Assembly (NCBI GenBank): GCA_016709385.1
Contig: JADJMW010000022.1
Coordinates: 620,001-684,000, forward strand
Source of the DNA: Candidatus Rubrivivax defluviihabitans
Lineage (GTDB): Bacteria > Pseudomonadota > Gammaproteobacteria > Burkholderiales > Burkholderiaceae_C
Length of the DNA: 64,000 nucleotides
Direction: 5' to 3'
In this document: positions 18,359 through 27,448 of the stretch, one piece after another
How the letters are laid out: every line of letters begins with the position of its first letter
Numbering within the stretch: the first letter of the stretch is position 1
Notes under the pieces: model-generated
What the model saw: only the letters and a program-made list of their open reading frames with translations
Database searches by the model: none
Told to the model about the DNA's origin: nothing
Translations under genes and position numbers: made by a program

Positions 18359-19612
18359 ATGACCGTCCGTCACCTGTCTGCGCACATCGTCGCCGCCACC
18401 TGCGCCGCCCTGTCGGCCGGGGCCCTGGCGCAGCAGCCACGCCAGGTGGTGAAGCCGCCGGTGGCACAGGCCTGGATCGACGTCGCCACCTTCGGCGGCA
18501 TGGGCATGGCTATGGGCCTGCCGGGGGCTGGCGGCGGCAACCCGATGGCCGCGCTGGGCAGCCTGTTCGGCGGCAGCGGCGGGGCCGGAGGCAACCACTT
18601 CGGCCAGACGCAGTCGATGTCGCCCGGCCGCTGGGTCGACGTGACGCTGTACACGCGCAACAACCCGCAGCTGGCCGAAGCCCAGCAGAGCGTGCCGGCC
18701 GGTTTCCTGAGTCCGCCGCTGAAGCTGCAAAGCCCGAAGGAAACCCGCGGCACCGCACCCGACCCTGGCGACGAAGGCGTCACCGACGAGCCCACCCAGG
18801 AACGGCCAAAGGGCAAGATGCTGCTCTACTGGGGTTGCGGCGACAAGATCCGCGACGGCCAGCCCCGCGTGGTGGACTTCGCCACCGCCACGCCCACCGA
18901 ACTGGGGCGTTTCTTCCAGTCGCGCCGGGCCACGCAACGCGGCACGCATGCGGCCGTCGGCCGGCCGGTATGGCCGAGCCCGGCGGATACCCGCCTCGTG
19001 CCTGCGCAGGCCTCGCTGGTGGGTGAACATGCCTTCAGCGGCGTCGGCGTGCCCGAAGGCTTTCGCTTCCAGATCGGTGCGGCGCAGGACCTGATGCCGC
19101 CCATCGCGCTGAAGCAGTCGCCGGTGGCGGGCAGCACCTTGCTCGAATGGCCCGCCCTGCCGCAGGCGCGGGCCTATTTCATCGCCGGCATGGGCGCGCG
19201 CGAAAACAACGACATGGTGATCTGGACCAGCAGCGAGCAGCCCGATATCGGCTTCGGCCTGCTCGACTACCAGACCAACGCGGCGGTGGACCGCTGGCTG
19301 AAGGAGAAGGTGCTGCTGACGCCCCAGACCACGCGCTGCGCCGTGCCCGCCGGCGTCTTCCCCGGCGAGGGCGCGATGCTGCGCATGGTGGCCTACGGCA
19401 ACGAGCTGAACCTGGCGCACCCGCCGCGGCCCACCGACCCGCGTGTACCCTGGGAACCGGTGTGGGCGGCCAAGGTGCGCGTCAAGTCGGTGACGATGGC
19501 CATGCTGGGCATGGAGATGCCTGCGGCCGGGCCGGCGGCAGCCGAGAAGCCCGCCGAGGAGACACAGGTACCGAACGTGAAGGACGTGCTGCGCGGCATC
19601 TTCGGGCGCTGA
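18359..19612 (+). CDS. Exported protein of unknown function
   Basis: This is a 417-residue protein with a signal peptide (MTVRHLSAHIVAATCAALSAGALAQQ), so probably periplasmic or outer-membrane associated. After it come a glycine/methionine-rich stretch (FGGMGMAMGLPGAGGGNPMAALGSLFGGSGGAGG, about 44-78) and a globular part with KMLLYWGCGD (about 160) and WPALPQARAYFIAGMGA. LEWPALPQARAYF resembles a fibronectin-like strand used in extracellular proteins. I do not recognise a family. The ATG at 18359 is chosen because it starts the signal peptide directly. An in-frame codon 54 bp upstream is less likely. It stands alone between the repeat element and a convergent binding-protein gene. Confidence 0.75.
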   Translation: MTVRHLSAHIVAATCAALSAGALAQQPRQVVKPPVAQAWIDVATFGGMGMAMGLPGAGGGNPMAALGSLFGGSGGAGGNHFGQTQSMSPGRWVDVTLYTRNNPQLAEAQQSVPAGFLSPPLKLQSPKETRGTAPDPGDEGVTDEPTQERPKGKMLLYWGCGDKIRDGQPRVVDFATATPTELGRFFQSRRATQRGTHAAVGRPVWPSPADTRLVPAQASLVGEHAFSGVGVPEGFRFQIGAAQDLMPPIALKQSPVAGSTLLEWPALPQARAYFIAGMGARENNDMVIWTSSEQPDIGFGLLDYQTNAAVDRWLKEKVLLTPQTTRCAVPAGVFPGEGAMLRMVAYGNELNLAHPPRPTDPRVPWEPVWAAKVRVKSVTMAMLGMEMPAAGPAAAEKPAEETQVPNVKDVLRGIFGR

Positions 19613-19649
19613 ACCCCGCCCGCATTCGCACATCGCACTCATGCCGGGG

Positions 19650-21458
19650 TCATGCCGCGCCCGGCCCGGGCTCGGCATCGACAAAGTGCCACCATTCGTT
19701 CCAGAACAGCGGCCGCCGCCAGCCCGCCAGCCCCGGCTTCATCATGTCGGCCACCAGGCGGTGCGTGTGCAGCTTGTAGGGCATGTAGGCCACGGCGATC
19801 TTCTTGGCCTGCTCGAACAGCTGCAGCCGCTCGCGCCCGTCGGGCAGCACGGTCATGCGCTCGTGGATCGCGTCCAGCGCCGGCAGGCGGAAGCGAGCGA
19901 TATTCTGGTTGCCCGCCTGCGGGCCGAAGTAGCGCGTGATCATGCCCTGGCCGTCGCCGCCGCTGGCCCCCGAGGCCAGGGCCCAGATCTGCAGCTTGCC
20001 GCTGCGGCCGGCCTTCAGGTTCTCGGGCCACTTCGCGGTCTTGAATTCAACACGGATGCCGACCGCGTCCAGGTCCTTCTTGCGCAATTCATTGAGCTGG
20101 CGGCTCTGCTGGTCGGGCTGGGTCGCGATCTGCAGCAGCAGCGGCTGGCCGTCGGGCCGTTCGCGCCAGCCGTCGCCGTCGCGGTCGACATAGCCGTGCA
20201 GTTCCAGCAGCGCCTTCGCGCGCGCCGGGTTGTATTCGCTCATCTCGCTCTTGAAGGCCGGGTCGTAGCCTGTGAGGTGCGGCATCACCGGGCTTTGCGC
20301 GGGGATCGCCATGCCGCGGCGTACGAGGCGGATCTCGCGCTGCACGTCGGTGGCCAGGCTGATGGCACGGCGCAGCGCCACCTGCCGCGGCGCCAGGCCG
20401 CCGACCACCGGGTCGTCCATGTTGAAGTAGGTGAAGGTCACGTCCGACACCAGCGTGACGACGCCGCGCACCCCCTGCTTGGCGAGGTGGGGCGCCACCC
20501 GGCCGCCAGGCATGGCCACCTCGATGAATTCGGGCGGCAGGCGGTCGATATAGTCGTGCTGGCCGTTCAGGAACGACAGCCAGCGCGGCTGCGCCTCTTC
20601 GATGATGGAGATTTCCACGCGGTCCAGCAGCGGCAGACGGCGGCCGCGCAGTTTCGCGGCCATGGCTTGGCCTTCGGCGTCATCGGCGGTCGGGCTGCAG
20701 TCCCACGAGCGTTCGCGATAGGCCGGGTTGCGTTCCAGCACGATCAGCGAACTGCGCCGCCACTGCGCCAGCCTGAAGGGGCCGGTGCCCACCGGATGCT
20801 CGGCGATCTTGTCGCCATAGGCCAACACCACCTCGCGCGCGACGCCGCCGAAGAGGTCGCTCACCGCCATGCTGTCGATGAAGCGCGGCCGCGGCAGCTC
20901 GAAGCGCAATTCGAAGCGGTAGCGGTCGAGCACACGCAGGCCTTCGACCGGGGCGTCGTAGTCGAACGGGGTCTTGCGATCCAGCGAATGACGGCGCAGC
21001 GCGGCCAGGCCCGGCATGCGCCAGTCCTCCACGCTCGCCCACAGCGGGCTCTTCACCGCCGGATCGGCATAACGCTTGATGGCGAAGACGAAATCGGCCG
21101 CAGTCAGCTCGCGGGGCTGGCCCTTGAATGCCGGGTCGTCGGCGAAGAAGATGCCGGGCCGCACCTTGAAGGTCCAGCGGCGGAAATCGTCGCTCACCTC
21201 GGGCAGGCCGTCGGCCGTGAGCGGTACCACCTTCGGCGGCCGCGCCAGGTGGTCGTAGCCGTACAGCGCCTCGAAGATATGGGCGGTGACGGTGCGCGAA
21301 TAGGTGTCGCTGATCTGCGCCGGGTCGAAGCCGCTCTCGGCCACCGGAAAGGCATAGCGCAGCACGCGCTGGCCACCGGCCGCCGCGCGCGCCGCGCCGG
21401 GCAGCGCCAGCGGGGCGGCGAGGCCGGCGCCAAGGGCCAGGGCTTGTCGCCGCCGCAT
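19650..21458 (-). CDS. ABC transporter binding protein, family 5 (third of three)
   Basis: This is a 602-residue periplasmic solute-binding protein of the peptide/nickel (SBP family 5) class. The signal peptide is MRRRQALALGAGLAAPLALPGAARA. The family start VLRYAFPVAESGFDPAQISDTYSRTVTAHIFEALYGYD, LTAADFVFAIKRYADP and HPVGTGPFRLAQW are clear. It also has NPARAKALLELHGYVDRDGDGWRERPDG, in which DRDGDGW looks like a DxDxDG calcium-loop insertion. Its start shares one base with the stop of the second binding-protein gene, so it is translationally coupled. It probably works with the divergent permease/ATPase genes at 25.4-29.1 kb. The ligand is unknown; peptides are most likely. Confidence 0.9.
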   Translation of the reverse strand: MRRRQALALGAGLAAPLALPGAARAAAGGQRVLRYAFPVAESGFDPAQISDTYSRTVTAHIFEALYGYDHLARPPKVVPLTADGLPEVSDDFRRWTFKVRPGIFFADDPAFKGQPRELTAADFVFAIKRYADPAVKSPLWASVEDWRMPGLAALRRHSLDRKTPFDYDAPVEGLRVLDRYRFELRFELPRPRFIDSMAVSDLFGGVAREVVLAYGDKIAEHPVGTGPFRLAQWRRSSLIVLERNPAYRERSWDCSPTADDAEGQAMAAKLRGRRLPLLDRVEISIIEEAQPRWLSFLNGQHDYIDRLPPEFIEVAMPGGRVAPHLAKQGVRGVVTLVSDVTFTYFNMDDPVVGGLAPRQVALRRAISLATDVQREIRLVRRGMAIPAQSPVMPHLTGYDPAFKSEMSEYNPARAKALLELHGYVDRDGDGWRERPDGQPLLLQIATQPDQQSRQLNELRKKDLDAVGIRVEFKTAKWPENLKAGRSGKLQIWALASGASGGDGQGMITRYFGPQAGNQNIARFRLPALDAIHERMTVLPDGRERLQLFEQAKKIAVAYMPYKLHTHRLVADMMKPGLAGWRRPLFWNEWWHFVDAEPGPGAA

Positions 21459-23314
21459 CAGTGCGAAGCCGCGCCGCGGCGCTGCAGTGCCTCGGGGTCG
21501 ATGTCGACGTACTTCCAGAATTCGCGCACGAAGATGTTGCGGTGGTAGCCCAGCACCCAGGGCTGGGCCAGGTCGGTGAAGATGCGGTGCACGTGCACCT
21601 TGTAGGGCATGTAGGCCACCATCAGCTTGGACGCCTGCGTCATCAGCGCCTGCCGCTCGGGGCCGTCGGCCAGGCCGCGCTGCCGTTCATAGATCTGGTT
21701 GAATGCAGGCAGGTCGAAGCGCGAATGGTTGGCCTGGCCCTTGTTGGGGCCGTAGCCCAGGGCGAGGAAGGTGTCGCCGTCGGGCGCGCTGGCGCTCCAG
21801 CCCACGCCCCACATCATCAGCTTGCCGGCGCGGCTGGCCTTCAGGTGCTCGGGCCACTTGGCGGTCTTGAATTCCATGCGCACGCCGATGGCGTCCATGT
21901 TCTTCTTCCACAGCTCGGTGAGCTGGCGGCTCTGCTGGTCGGGGCTGGTCGCGTACTCCAGCAGCAGCGGCTGGCCGTCGGGCTGCTCGCGCCAGCCGTC
22001 GCCGTCGCGGTCTCTGTAGCCGTGCATGTCGAGCAAGGCCTTGGCGCGCGCGCGGCTGAAGTCGCTCATCTCGGTCTTCAGCGCCGGGTCGTAACCCCAG
22101 ACCTCGGGCGAGATCGGGCCCTGCGCGGGGATGGCCTGGCCGCGCCGCACGAGGCGGATCTCGCGGTCGATGTCCACGGCCAGCGAGATGGCGCGCCGCA
22201 GCGCCACCTTGTGCGGCTCGTAGCCGCCGACCACCGGGTGCTCCATCGCGAAATACGACACCGCCACGTCGGCGCGCGGGTAACGCACCATCTGGATGCC
22301 CTGCTTGGCCAGGTTGGGCGCCAGCTTGTTGTTCGGGAAGGCCACCGTGGCGAAGTCGGCCGGCACGTTTTCCTGCACGTCCTGCTCCTGGTTCAGGAAC
22401 GACAGCCAGCGCGGCTGCGGTTCCTCGATCACCGAGATGTGCACCTCGTCGACGAGCGGCAGCTTGCGGCCCTTGAACTGCCGCGCCACGGCCTGCAGCC
22501 GCGCGTCGCCGGCCGGTGCCGTCTCGTCGTAGGGCACTTCGCGGTAGCCGGGGTTCTTCGCCAGCACGATGCGCGAGCTGCGTTTCCAGTCCTTCAGCAC
22601 GAAGGGGCCGGTGCCGACCGGGTGTTCGCCGACGCGGTCGCCGTAGAACTCGACCACCTCGCGCGCCAGCGCACCCGTGAAGGAGCCGTCGGTGAAGTTG
22701 TACAGGAAGCGCGGCGACGGCTCGGCCAGCCTGATCTGGAAGCGGTAGCGGTCCAGCGTGCGCAGGCCTTCCACCGGCGTGTCGTAGTCGAAGGGCTTCT
22801 TCTCCTCGATCAGCCTCTTGCGCAGCTCCGAAAGACCCAGGATCCGGGCGTTCTCCAGGATGTAGAGGTTGCCGCTCTTCCAGCGCGGGTCGTAGTGGCG
22901 CTTGAGGGAATAGACATAGTCCTCGGCCGTCAGCTCGCGCGGGCGGCCCTTGAACGCCGGGTCGTCGGCGAAGTGGATGCCGGGCCTGATGCTGAACGTG
23001 AAGGTCGTGAAGTCGGCGCTGACCTCGGGCATGGCGGCCGCGGTGGCCGGCCGCATGCGCACCGGCCGGGCCAGGAATTCGAACTCCAGCGGCGCTTCGA
23101 AGAAGCCCACGGCCACGGTGCGCGAATACAGGTCGCTGATCTGCGCCGGGTCGAAATTGGTCTCGGCGATGGGGAAGGCATAGCGCAGCACCTTCAAGGG
23201 CTGCGCCGGCTGATCCGGCGGCCCCTTCGGCGCATCGGCCGCCGCGGCGGCGATGGGCAGCACCAGGGCTGTACCGAGGACCAGCGGCAGCAGACCGCGC
23301 CCGAGCTTGTGCAT
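21458..23314 (-). CDS. ABC transporter binding protein, family 5 (second of three)
   Basis: This 618-residue paralogue of its two neighbours has a signal peptide (MHKLGRGLLPLVLGTALVLPIAAAAA). It then has VLRYAFPIAETNFDPAQISDLYSRTVAVGFFEAPLEFEFLARP, LTAEDYVYSLKRHYDP, HPVGTGPFVLKDWKRSSRIVLAKNPGYRE and LDMHGYRDRDGDGWREQPDG. The ATG at 23314 is preceded by GGGAGA at good spacing. The first binding-protein gene ends 35 bp upstream. The three proteins are similar along their whole lengths, so the set arose by tandem duplication. They differ in the ligand-facing middle parts and may bind different peptides for one permease. Confidence 0.9.
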   Translation of the reverse strand: MHKLGRGLLPLVLGTALVLPIAAAAADAPKGPPDQPAQPLKVLRYAFPIAETNFDPAQISDLYSRTVAVGFFEAPLEFEFLARPVRMRPATAAAMPEVSADFTTFTFSIRPGIHFADDPAFKGRPRELTAEDYVYSLKRHYDPRWKSGNLYILENARILGLSELRKRLIEEKKPFDYDTPVEGLRTLDRYRFQIRLAEPSPRFLYNFTDGSFTGALAREVVEFYGDRVGEHPVGTGPFVLKDWKRSSRIVLAKNPGYREVPYDETAPAGDARLQAVARQFKGRKLPLVDEVHISVIEEPQPRWLSFLNQEQDVQENVPADFATVAFPNNKLAPNLAKQGIQMVRYPRADVAVSYFAMEHPVVGGYEPHKVALRRAISLAVDIDREIRLVRRGQAIPAQGPISPEVWGYDPALKTEMSDFSRARAKALLDMHGYRDRDGDGWREQPDGQPLLLEYATSPDQQSRQLTELWKKNMDAIGVRMEFKTAKWPEHLKASRAGKLMMWGVGWSASAPDGDTFLALGYGPNKGQANHSRFDLPAFNQIYERQRGLADGPERQALMTQASKLMVAYMPYKVHVHRIFTDLAQPWVLGYHRNIFVREFWKYVDIDPEALQRRGAASH

Positions 23315-23349
23315 GATCGTCTCCCGGGTCGCGCCTCGGCAGCCCTTGC

Positions 23350-25185
23350 TCAATGTGCCGGCAGCGCCGGATCGACGTCCAGGAAACGCCAGTATTCGCG
23401 GATGAAGGGGTGCGGCACGAAACCGTGCACGCGCGGATGCGAGACCCACATCCCGATGACGTGGCCGGTGGCCTTGATCGGCATGTAGGCCACCGACAGC
23501 TTCAGCGCCTGCTGGATGAGCGCGTCGCGCTCGGGGCCGTCGGGCAGCTTGCGCTGCCTTTCGTACAGCGCATTGAAGGCCGGCAGGTCGAAGCGGGCAT
23601 GGTTGGACTGGCCCTTGTTCGGGCCGTACAGCACGTCGAGGAAATAGCCGCCGTCGGGCAGCGCGCCACTCCAGCCGGTGCCCCACATCTGCAGCTTGCC
23701 GGCGCGGCTGGCCTTGATGTTCTCCTGCCAGGTGGCGCTGCGGAAGTTCACGCGCACGCCGATATCCTTGAAGCTGGCCTGCCAGACCTCGTTGAGCGCG
23801 CGGCTGAGCTGCGAAGCCTCGGTGCTGAACTCCAGCACCAGCGGGCTGCCGTCGGGCTGCTCGCGCCAGCCGTCGCCGTCGCGGTCGACATAGCCGTACA
23901 GCTCGAGCAGCGCGCGGGCACGCGGCGGGTTGTATTCGCTCATCTCGGTCTTGAGCATGGGGTCGTAGCCGCTCACCAAGGGCGGCAGCACCGACTGCGC
24001 CGGCATCAGCTGGCCCTTGCGCACCAGCGCATTCTCGCGCGGCGCGTTGTAGGCCAGCGCCAGCGCCCGGCGCAGCGCCACCTGGTGCGGCCGGTAGCCG
24101 CCGAGCACCGGGTCTTCCATGCCGAAATAGGTGTAGTAGGTGAGCGGCTGCACGGCGCGGTGCAGCACGATGCCCTGCCTGGCCAGATTGGGCGCGATGC
24201 GGCCACCGGGCGCCACCTGGGCATTGAAGTCGGGTGGCACGGCCACGAGGTCGATCTCGGCGTTCAGGAAGGCCAGCCAGCGCGGCTGCGACTCCTCGAT
24301 GATGGAAATTTCCACCCGGTCCAGCATCGGCAGCGCCCGGCCGCGGAAACGCTCGGCGATGGCTGCACCCTGGGCATCGCCGGCGGACGGCTGCTCGTCG
24401 TAGACACCGTCGTGCAGCGGATTGCGCTCGAGCACGATCAGCGAGCGGCGTTTCCAACTGGCCAGCCGGTACGGGCCGGTGCCCACCGGGTGCTCCATCG
24501 CCCGCGCCGGGTTGCCTTCGACGACCTCGCGCGCCACCGCCCCGGCCAGCGCCGGTGTGGCCAGCACGTAGGGCAGGCGCGGCGCCGGGCGCGCGGTGCG
24601 GATCTCGAAGGTGTAGCGGTCGACGACGCGCAGGCCTTCGACCTCCTGGTCGTAGGGGAACGGGGTCTGGGTCTCGATGGCCCGGGTGCGCAACTCCGAC
24701 AGTCCGATGAGGCCGGCGTTCTGGTAATGGAACAGCGTCGGGCTGCGCGTCGCCGGGTCGTAGTAGCGTTTGATCGAATAGACGTAGTCGGCCGCGGTGA
24801 GCTCGCGCGGCTGGCCCTTGAATGCCGGGTCGTCGGGGAAGCGGATGCCGCGCCGCAGGCGGATCACGAAGTGGGTGTGGGCTGCGTTGACCTCGGGCAG
24901 CGCCTCGGCAGTGCGCGGTTTCAGCTTCATCGGCCGCGCCAGGAAATCGTAGGTCAGCGGCGCGTCGAACAGGCTGCCGACGAGCGATGCGGAAGTGACG
25001 TCGCTCACCTGCGCCGGGTCGAAGCCGTTCTCGCTGCCCGCCAGCGCGAGCTTGAAGATGCGGGCGCCGGGCGCCGCGGTATTCGGCGCCGACGACGCTG
25101 CCGCGGTGCTGGCCGCGCCGGCGGGCAGCCATGCGACCAGCGCGGCGAACAGGGTCAGGGCGGTGAGGGCGGGACGCGGGGGCAT
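23350..25185 (-). CDS. ABC transporter binding protein, family 5 (first of three)
   Basis: This is a 611-residue periplasmic binding protein with signal peptide (LTALTLFAALVAWLPAGAASTAA). Its family-5 motifs are IFKLALAGSENGFDPAQVSDVTSASLVGSLFDAPLTYDFLARP, LTAADYVYSIKRYYDP, HPVGTGPYRLASWKRRSLIVLERNP and LELYGYVDRDGDGWREQPDG. It is the first gene of the three-gene set and the most diverged in the N-terminal region (VTSASLVGSLFD in place of xYSRTVxxxxFE). The ATG at 25185 is chosen because it starts the signal peptide. The divergent permease gene begins 268 bp away, which leaves room for two promoters. Confidence 0.9.
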   Translation of the reverse strand: MPPRPALTALTLFAALVAWLPAGAASTAAASSAPNTAAPGARIFKLALAGSENGFDPAQVSDVTSASLVGSLFDAPLTYDFLARPMKLKPRTAEALPEVNAAHTHFVIRLRRGIRFPDDPAFKGQPRELTAADYVYSIKRYYDPATRSPTLFHYQNAGLIGLSELRTRAIETQTPFPYDQEVEGLRVVDRYTFEIRTARPAPRLPYVLATPALAGAVAREVVEGNPARAMEHPVGTGPYRLASWKRRSLIVLERNPLHDGVYDEQPSAGDAQGAAIAERFRGRALPMLDRVEISIIEESQPRWLAFLNAEIDLVAVPPDFNAQVAPGGRIAPNLARQGIVLHRAVQPLTYYTYFGMEDPVLGGYRPHQVALRRALALAYNAPRENALVRKGQLMPAQSVLPPLVSGYDPMLKTEMSEYNPPRARALLELYGYVDRDGDGWREQPDGSPLVLEFSTEASQLSRALNEVWQASFKDIGVRVNFRSATWQENIKASRAGKLQMWGTGWSGALPDGGYFLDVLYGPNKGQSNHARFDLPAFNALYERQRKLPDGPERDALIQQALKLSVAYMPIKATGHVIGMWVSHPRVHGFVPHPFIREYWRFLDVDPALPAH

Positions 25186-25453
25186 GGACAGGCGCGTGCA
25201 AGTGGCCCGTGAGTCGACGGGAAGCGATGGAAACGACGGGGAAATGCCGGTATCGAGTCTAGGCCAGCATCGGCCCGCGCCCGGCTGGTGATGCCCCGAA
25301 CACCGGTGGGGTTGGCGCGAAGCCCCGGCCGCGCGACGGGAAACCCCCGGCGGCGAGCTGTGGGCCGCGCCCCTACACTCGCGCATCCCGAATTCGGCGG
25401 GCCCGCCACGAGCGGCGCGCGCCCTGCCCTGGCTCACCCACGATGGGACTCGA

Positions 25454-26392
25454 ATGGCCGCCTACCTGATACGCCGCCTCTGGCAGATGATCCCCACGCT
25501 GGCCGGCGTGGTACTGCTGGTGTTCTTCCTGTTCAAATATTTCGGCGGCGATCCGGCCGAGGTGCTGGGCGGCCTGAATGCCAGCACCGAGCAGATCGCC
25601 GCCATCCGCCAGCAGCTCGGCCTGGACGAACCGGTGCTCGTTCAGCTGTGGGTCTTCGTCAAGCAGATCGTCACCTTCGACTGGGGCAAGAGCTGGGCCA
25701 CCAACGAGGCGGTGAGCAACCTCTTCGCCACCCGGCTGCCGGCCACGCTGACGGTGATGGTGCCGATCCTGATCCTCGACGTGCTGCTGGCGCTGCCCAT
25801 CGCCATGTGGGTGGCCTACCGCCGCGGCAGCCTGACCGACCGCACGATCATGGTGGTGACGACGGTGGCGCTGTCGATCAGCTTCCTGGTCTATGTGATC
25901 GTCGGCCAGTATGTCTTCGGCTTCCAGCTCGGCTGGTTTCCGGTGCAAGGCTGGAGCGACAGCGTGTGGAAGAACCTAGTCACCTACGCACCGCTGCCGG
26001 TGCTGCTGGCGGTGATGGTGGGCCTGGCGCCGCAGACGCGGCTGTACCGCAGCTTCCTGCTCGATGAACTGGGCCAGGACTACGTGCGCACCGCGCGCGC
26101 CAAGGGCATGACCGAAGGCGTGGTGCTGTTCCGCCACGTGCTGCGCAACGCCATGATCCCGATCCTGACCAACATCGGGCTGCAGCTGCCGGGCATCTTC
26201 GTCGGCAGCTTCCTGATCGAGGTCTTCTTCTCCATCCCCGGCCTGGGCCGCGAGGTGCTGCTGGCGGTGAACCGCAGCGACTTCCCGGTCATCCAGGCGG
26301 TGACCATCTACCTGGCCGTGCTGACGATGTTCATCAACCTGCTCACCGACCTGGCCTACAAGGTCGCCGACCCGCGGGTGGTGCTCAAGTGA
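25454..26392 (+). CDS. ABC transporter permease, DppB/OppB type
   Basis: This 312-residue inner-membrane permease for peptide-type substrates starts MAAYLIRRLWQMIPTLAGVVLLVFFLFKYFGGDPAEVLGG. It has about six membrane segments and the EAA cytoplasmic loop in LGQDYVRTARAKGMTEGVVLFRHVLRNAMIPILTNIGLQL, which contacts the ATPase. The C-terminal part with FFSIPGLGREVLLAVNRSDFPVIQA is typical of DppB. Its stop overlaps the next permease start by four bases. It lies divergent to the three binding-protein genes and most likely serves all of them. Confidence 0.94.
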   Translation: MAAYLIRRLWQMIPTLAGVVLLVFFLFKYFGGDPAEVLGGLNASTEQIAAIRQQLGLDEPVLVQLWVFVKQIVTFDWGKSWATNEAVSNLFATRLPATLTVMVPILILDVLLALPIAMWVAYRRGSLTDRTIMVVTTVALSISFLVYVIVGQYVFGFQLGWFPVQGWSDSVWKNLVTYAPLPVLLAVMVGLAPQTRLYRSFLLDELGQDYVRTARAKGMTEGVVLFRHVLRNAMIPILTNIGLQLPGIFVGSFLIEVFFSIPGLGREVLLAVNRSDFPVIQAVTIYLAVLTMFINLLTDLAYKVADPRVVLK

Positions 26393-27444
26393 GCGCCGTC
26401 CTTCCCGCCGATGGCGCGCTGGCCGACGCGCTGCAGAAGAGCGAAGGCGTCTGGCACGCCGCCTGGCGCCGCTTCAAGTCCGACCGCGTGGGCCTGGTGT
26501 CGCTGGTCATCGTGCTGGGCTTCATCGTGCTCATCGTGCTGTCGGCGCTGGGCCTGGTGGCCAGCCAGTGGCAGAACGAAGTGGGCGTGGCCAATGCACC
26601 GCCCACCTTCATGGGCCCGGCGGTGCCGCAGTCCACCACCGCCATCGAGGTACCCACAGGCCCCAACGTGGACCTGTCGGAGGTGGATCCGCTGGCGCCG
26701 CGCTACAAGGAATGGGACGAGCGCGCCAAGGAGTTCGCCACCACCGAGACCGTGAAGGCCGAGACGCTGCCCTTCGGCGGCGACCGCCTGGGCCGCGACG
26801 TGCTGGCCAAGGCCGTGAAGGGCACCGAGATCTCGGTCTTCGTCGGCGTGGCGGCGGCCTTGTGCGCCACCCTCATCGGCACCGGCCTGGGCGCCTTCGG
26901 CGGCTTCTTCGGCGGCAAGGTGAGCGATTTCCTGGAGTGGGTCTACAACGTCTTCGAGAGCATCCCCAATATCCTGCTCATCTTCGCCTTCGCGGCCGTC
27001 GTCGGCCGTGGCGTGGAAAGCGTGGTGGTCATCCTGGCGCTGACCGGCTGGACCGGCATGTACCGCCAGGTGCGCGCCGAATTCATCAAGCACCGCAGCC
27101 GAGAGTACGTGCGCAGCGCCGAGGCCATCGGCGCCAGCGTGGGCAGCCGCATGTTCCGCCACATCCTGCCCAACGTGAGCCACGTCATCCTGGTGCGCAT
27201 GAGCCTGCTGACGGTGGGCTTCATCAAGGCCGAGGTGATCCTGTCCTACCTGGGCCTGGGCGTGCGCGTGGACCAGGTCAGCTGGGGCACCATGCTGGCC
27301 GAGGCGCAGAGCGAACTGATCCTGGGCCACTGGTGGCAGCTGGTCGCGGCCACGCTCTTCATGGCCGTCTTCGTGACCGCGTTCTCGCTCATGGCCGACG
27401 CCTGGCGCGACGCGCTCGACCCCAAACTCAGAGGCCTGGAGTAG
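26389..27444 (+). CDS. ABC transporter permease, DppC/OppC type
   Basis: This is the 351-residue partner permease. The N-terminal OppC-type segment (WRRFKSDRVGLVSLVIVLGFIVLIVLSALGLV) is followed by an unusually long periplasmic stretch of about 90 residues (QNEVGVANAPPTFMGP...YKEWDERAKEFATTETV) before FGGDRLGRDVLAKAVKGTEISVFVG. The EAA loop is HRSREYVRSAEAIGASVGSRMFRHILPNVSHVILV. It starts with GTG inside the preceding stop (GTGA), so the two permeases are made in step. The extra periplasmic segment resembles larger YejE-like permeases and may contact the binding proteins. Confidence 0.93.
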   Translation: MSAVLPADGALADALQKSEGVWHAAWRRFKSDRVGLVSLVIVLGFIVLIVLSALGLVASQWQNEVGVANAPPTFMGPAVPQSTTAIEVPTGPNVDLSEVDPLAPRYKEWDERAKEFATTETVKAETLPFGGDRLGRDVLAKAVKGTEISVFVGVAAALCATLIGTGLGAFGGFFGGKVSDFLEWVYNVFESIPNILLIFAFAAVVGRGVESVVVILALTGWTGMYRQVRAEFIKHRSREYVRSAEAIGASVGSRMFRHILPNVSHVILVRMSLLTVGFIKAEVILSYLGLGVRVDQVSWGTMLAEAQSELILGHWWQLVAATLFMAVFVTAFSLMADAWRDALDPKLRGLE

Positions 27445-27448
27445 CGCC

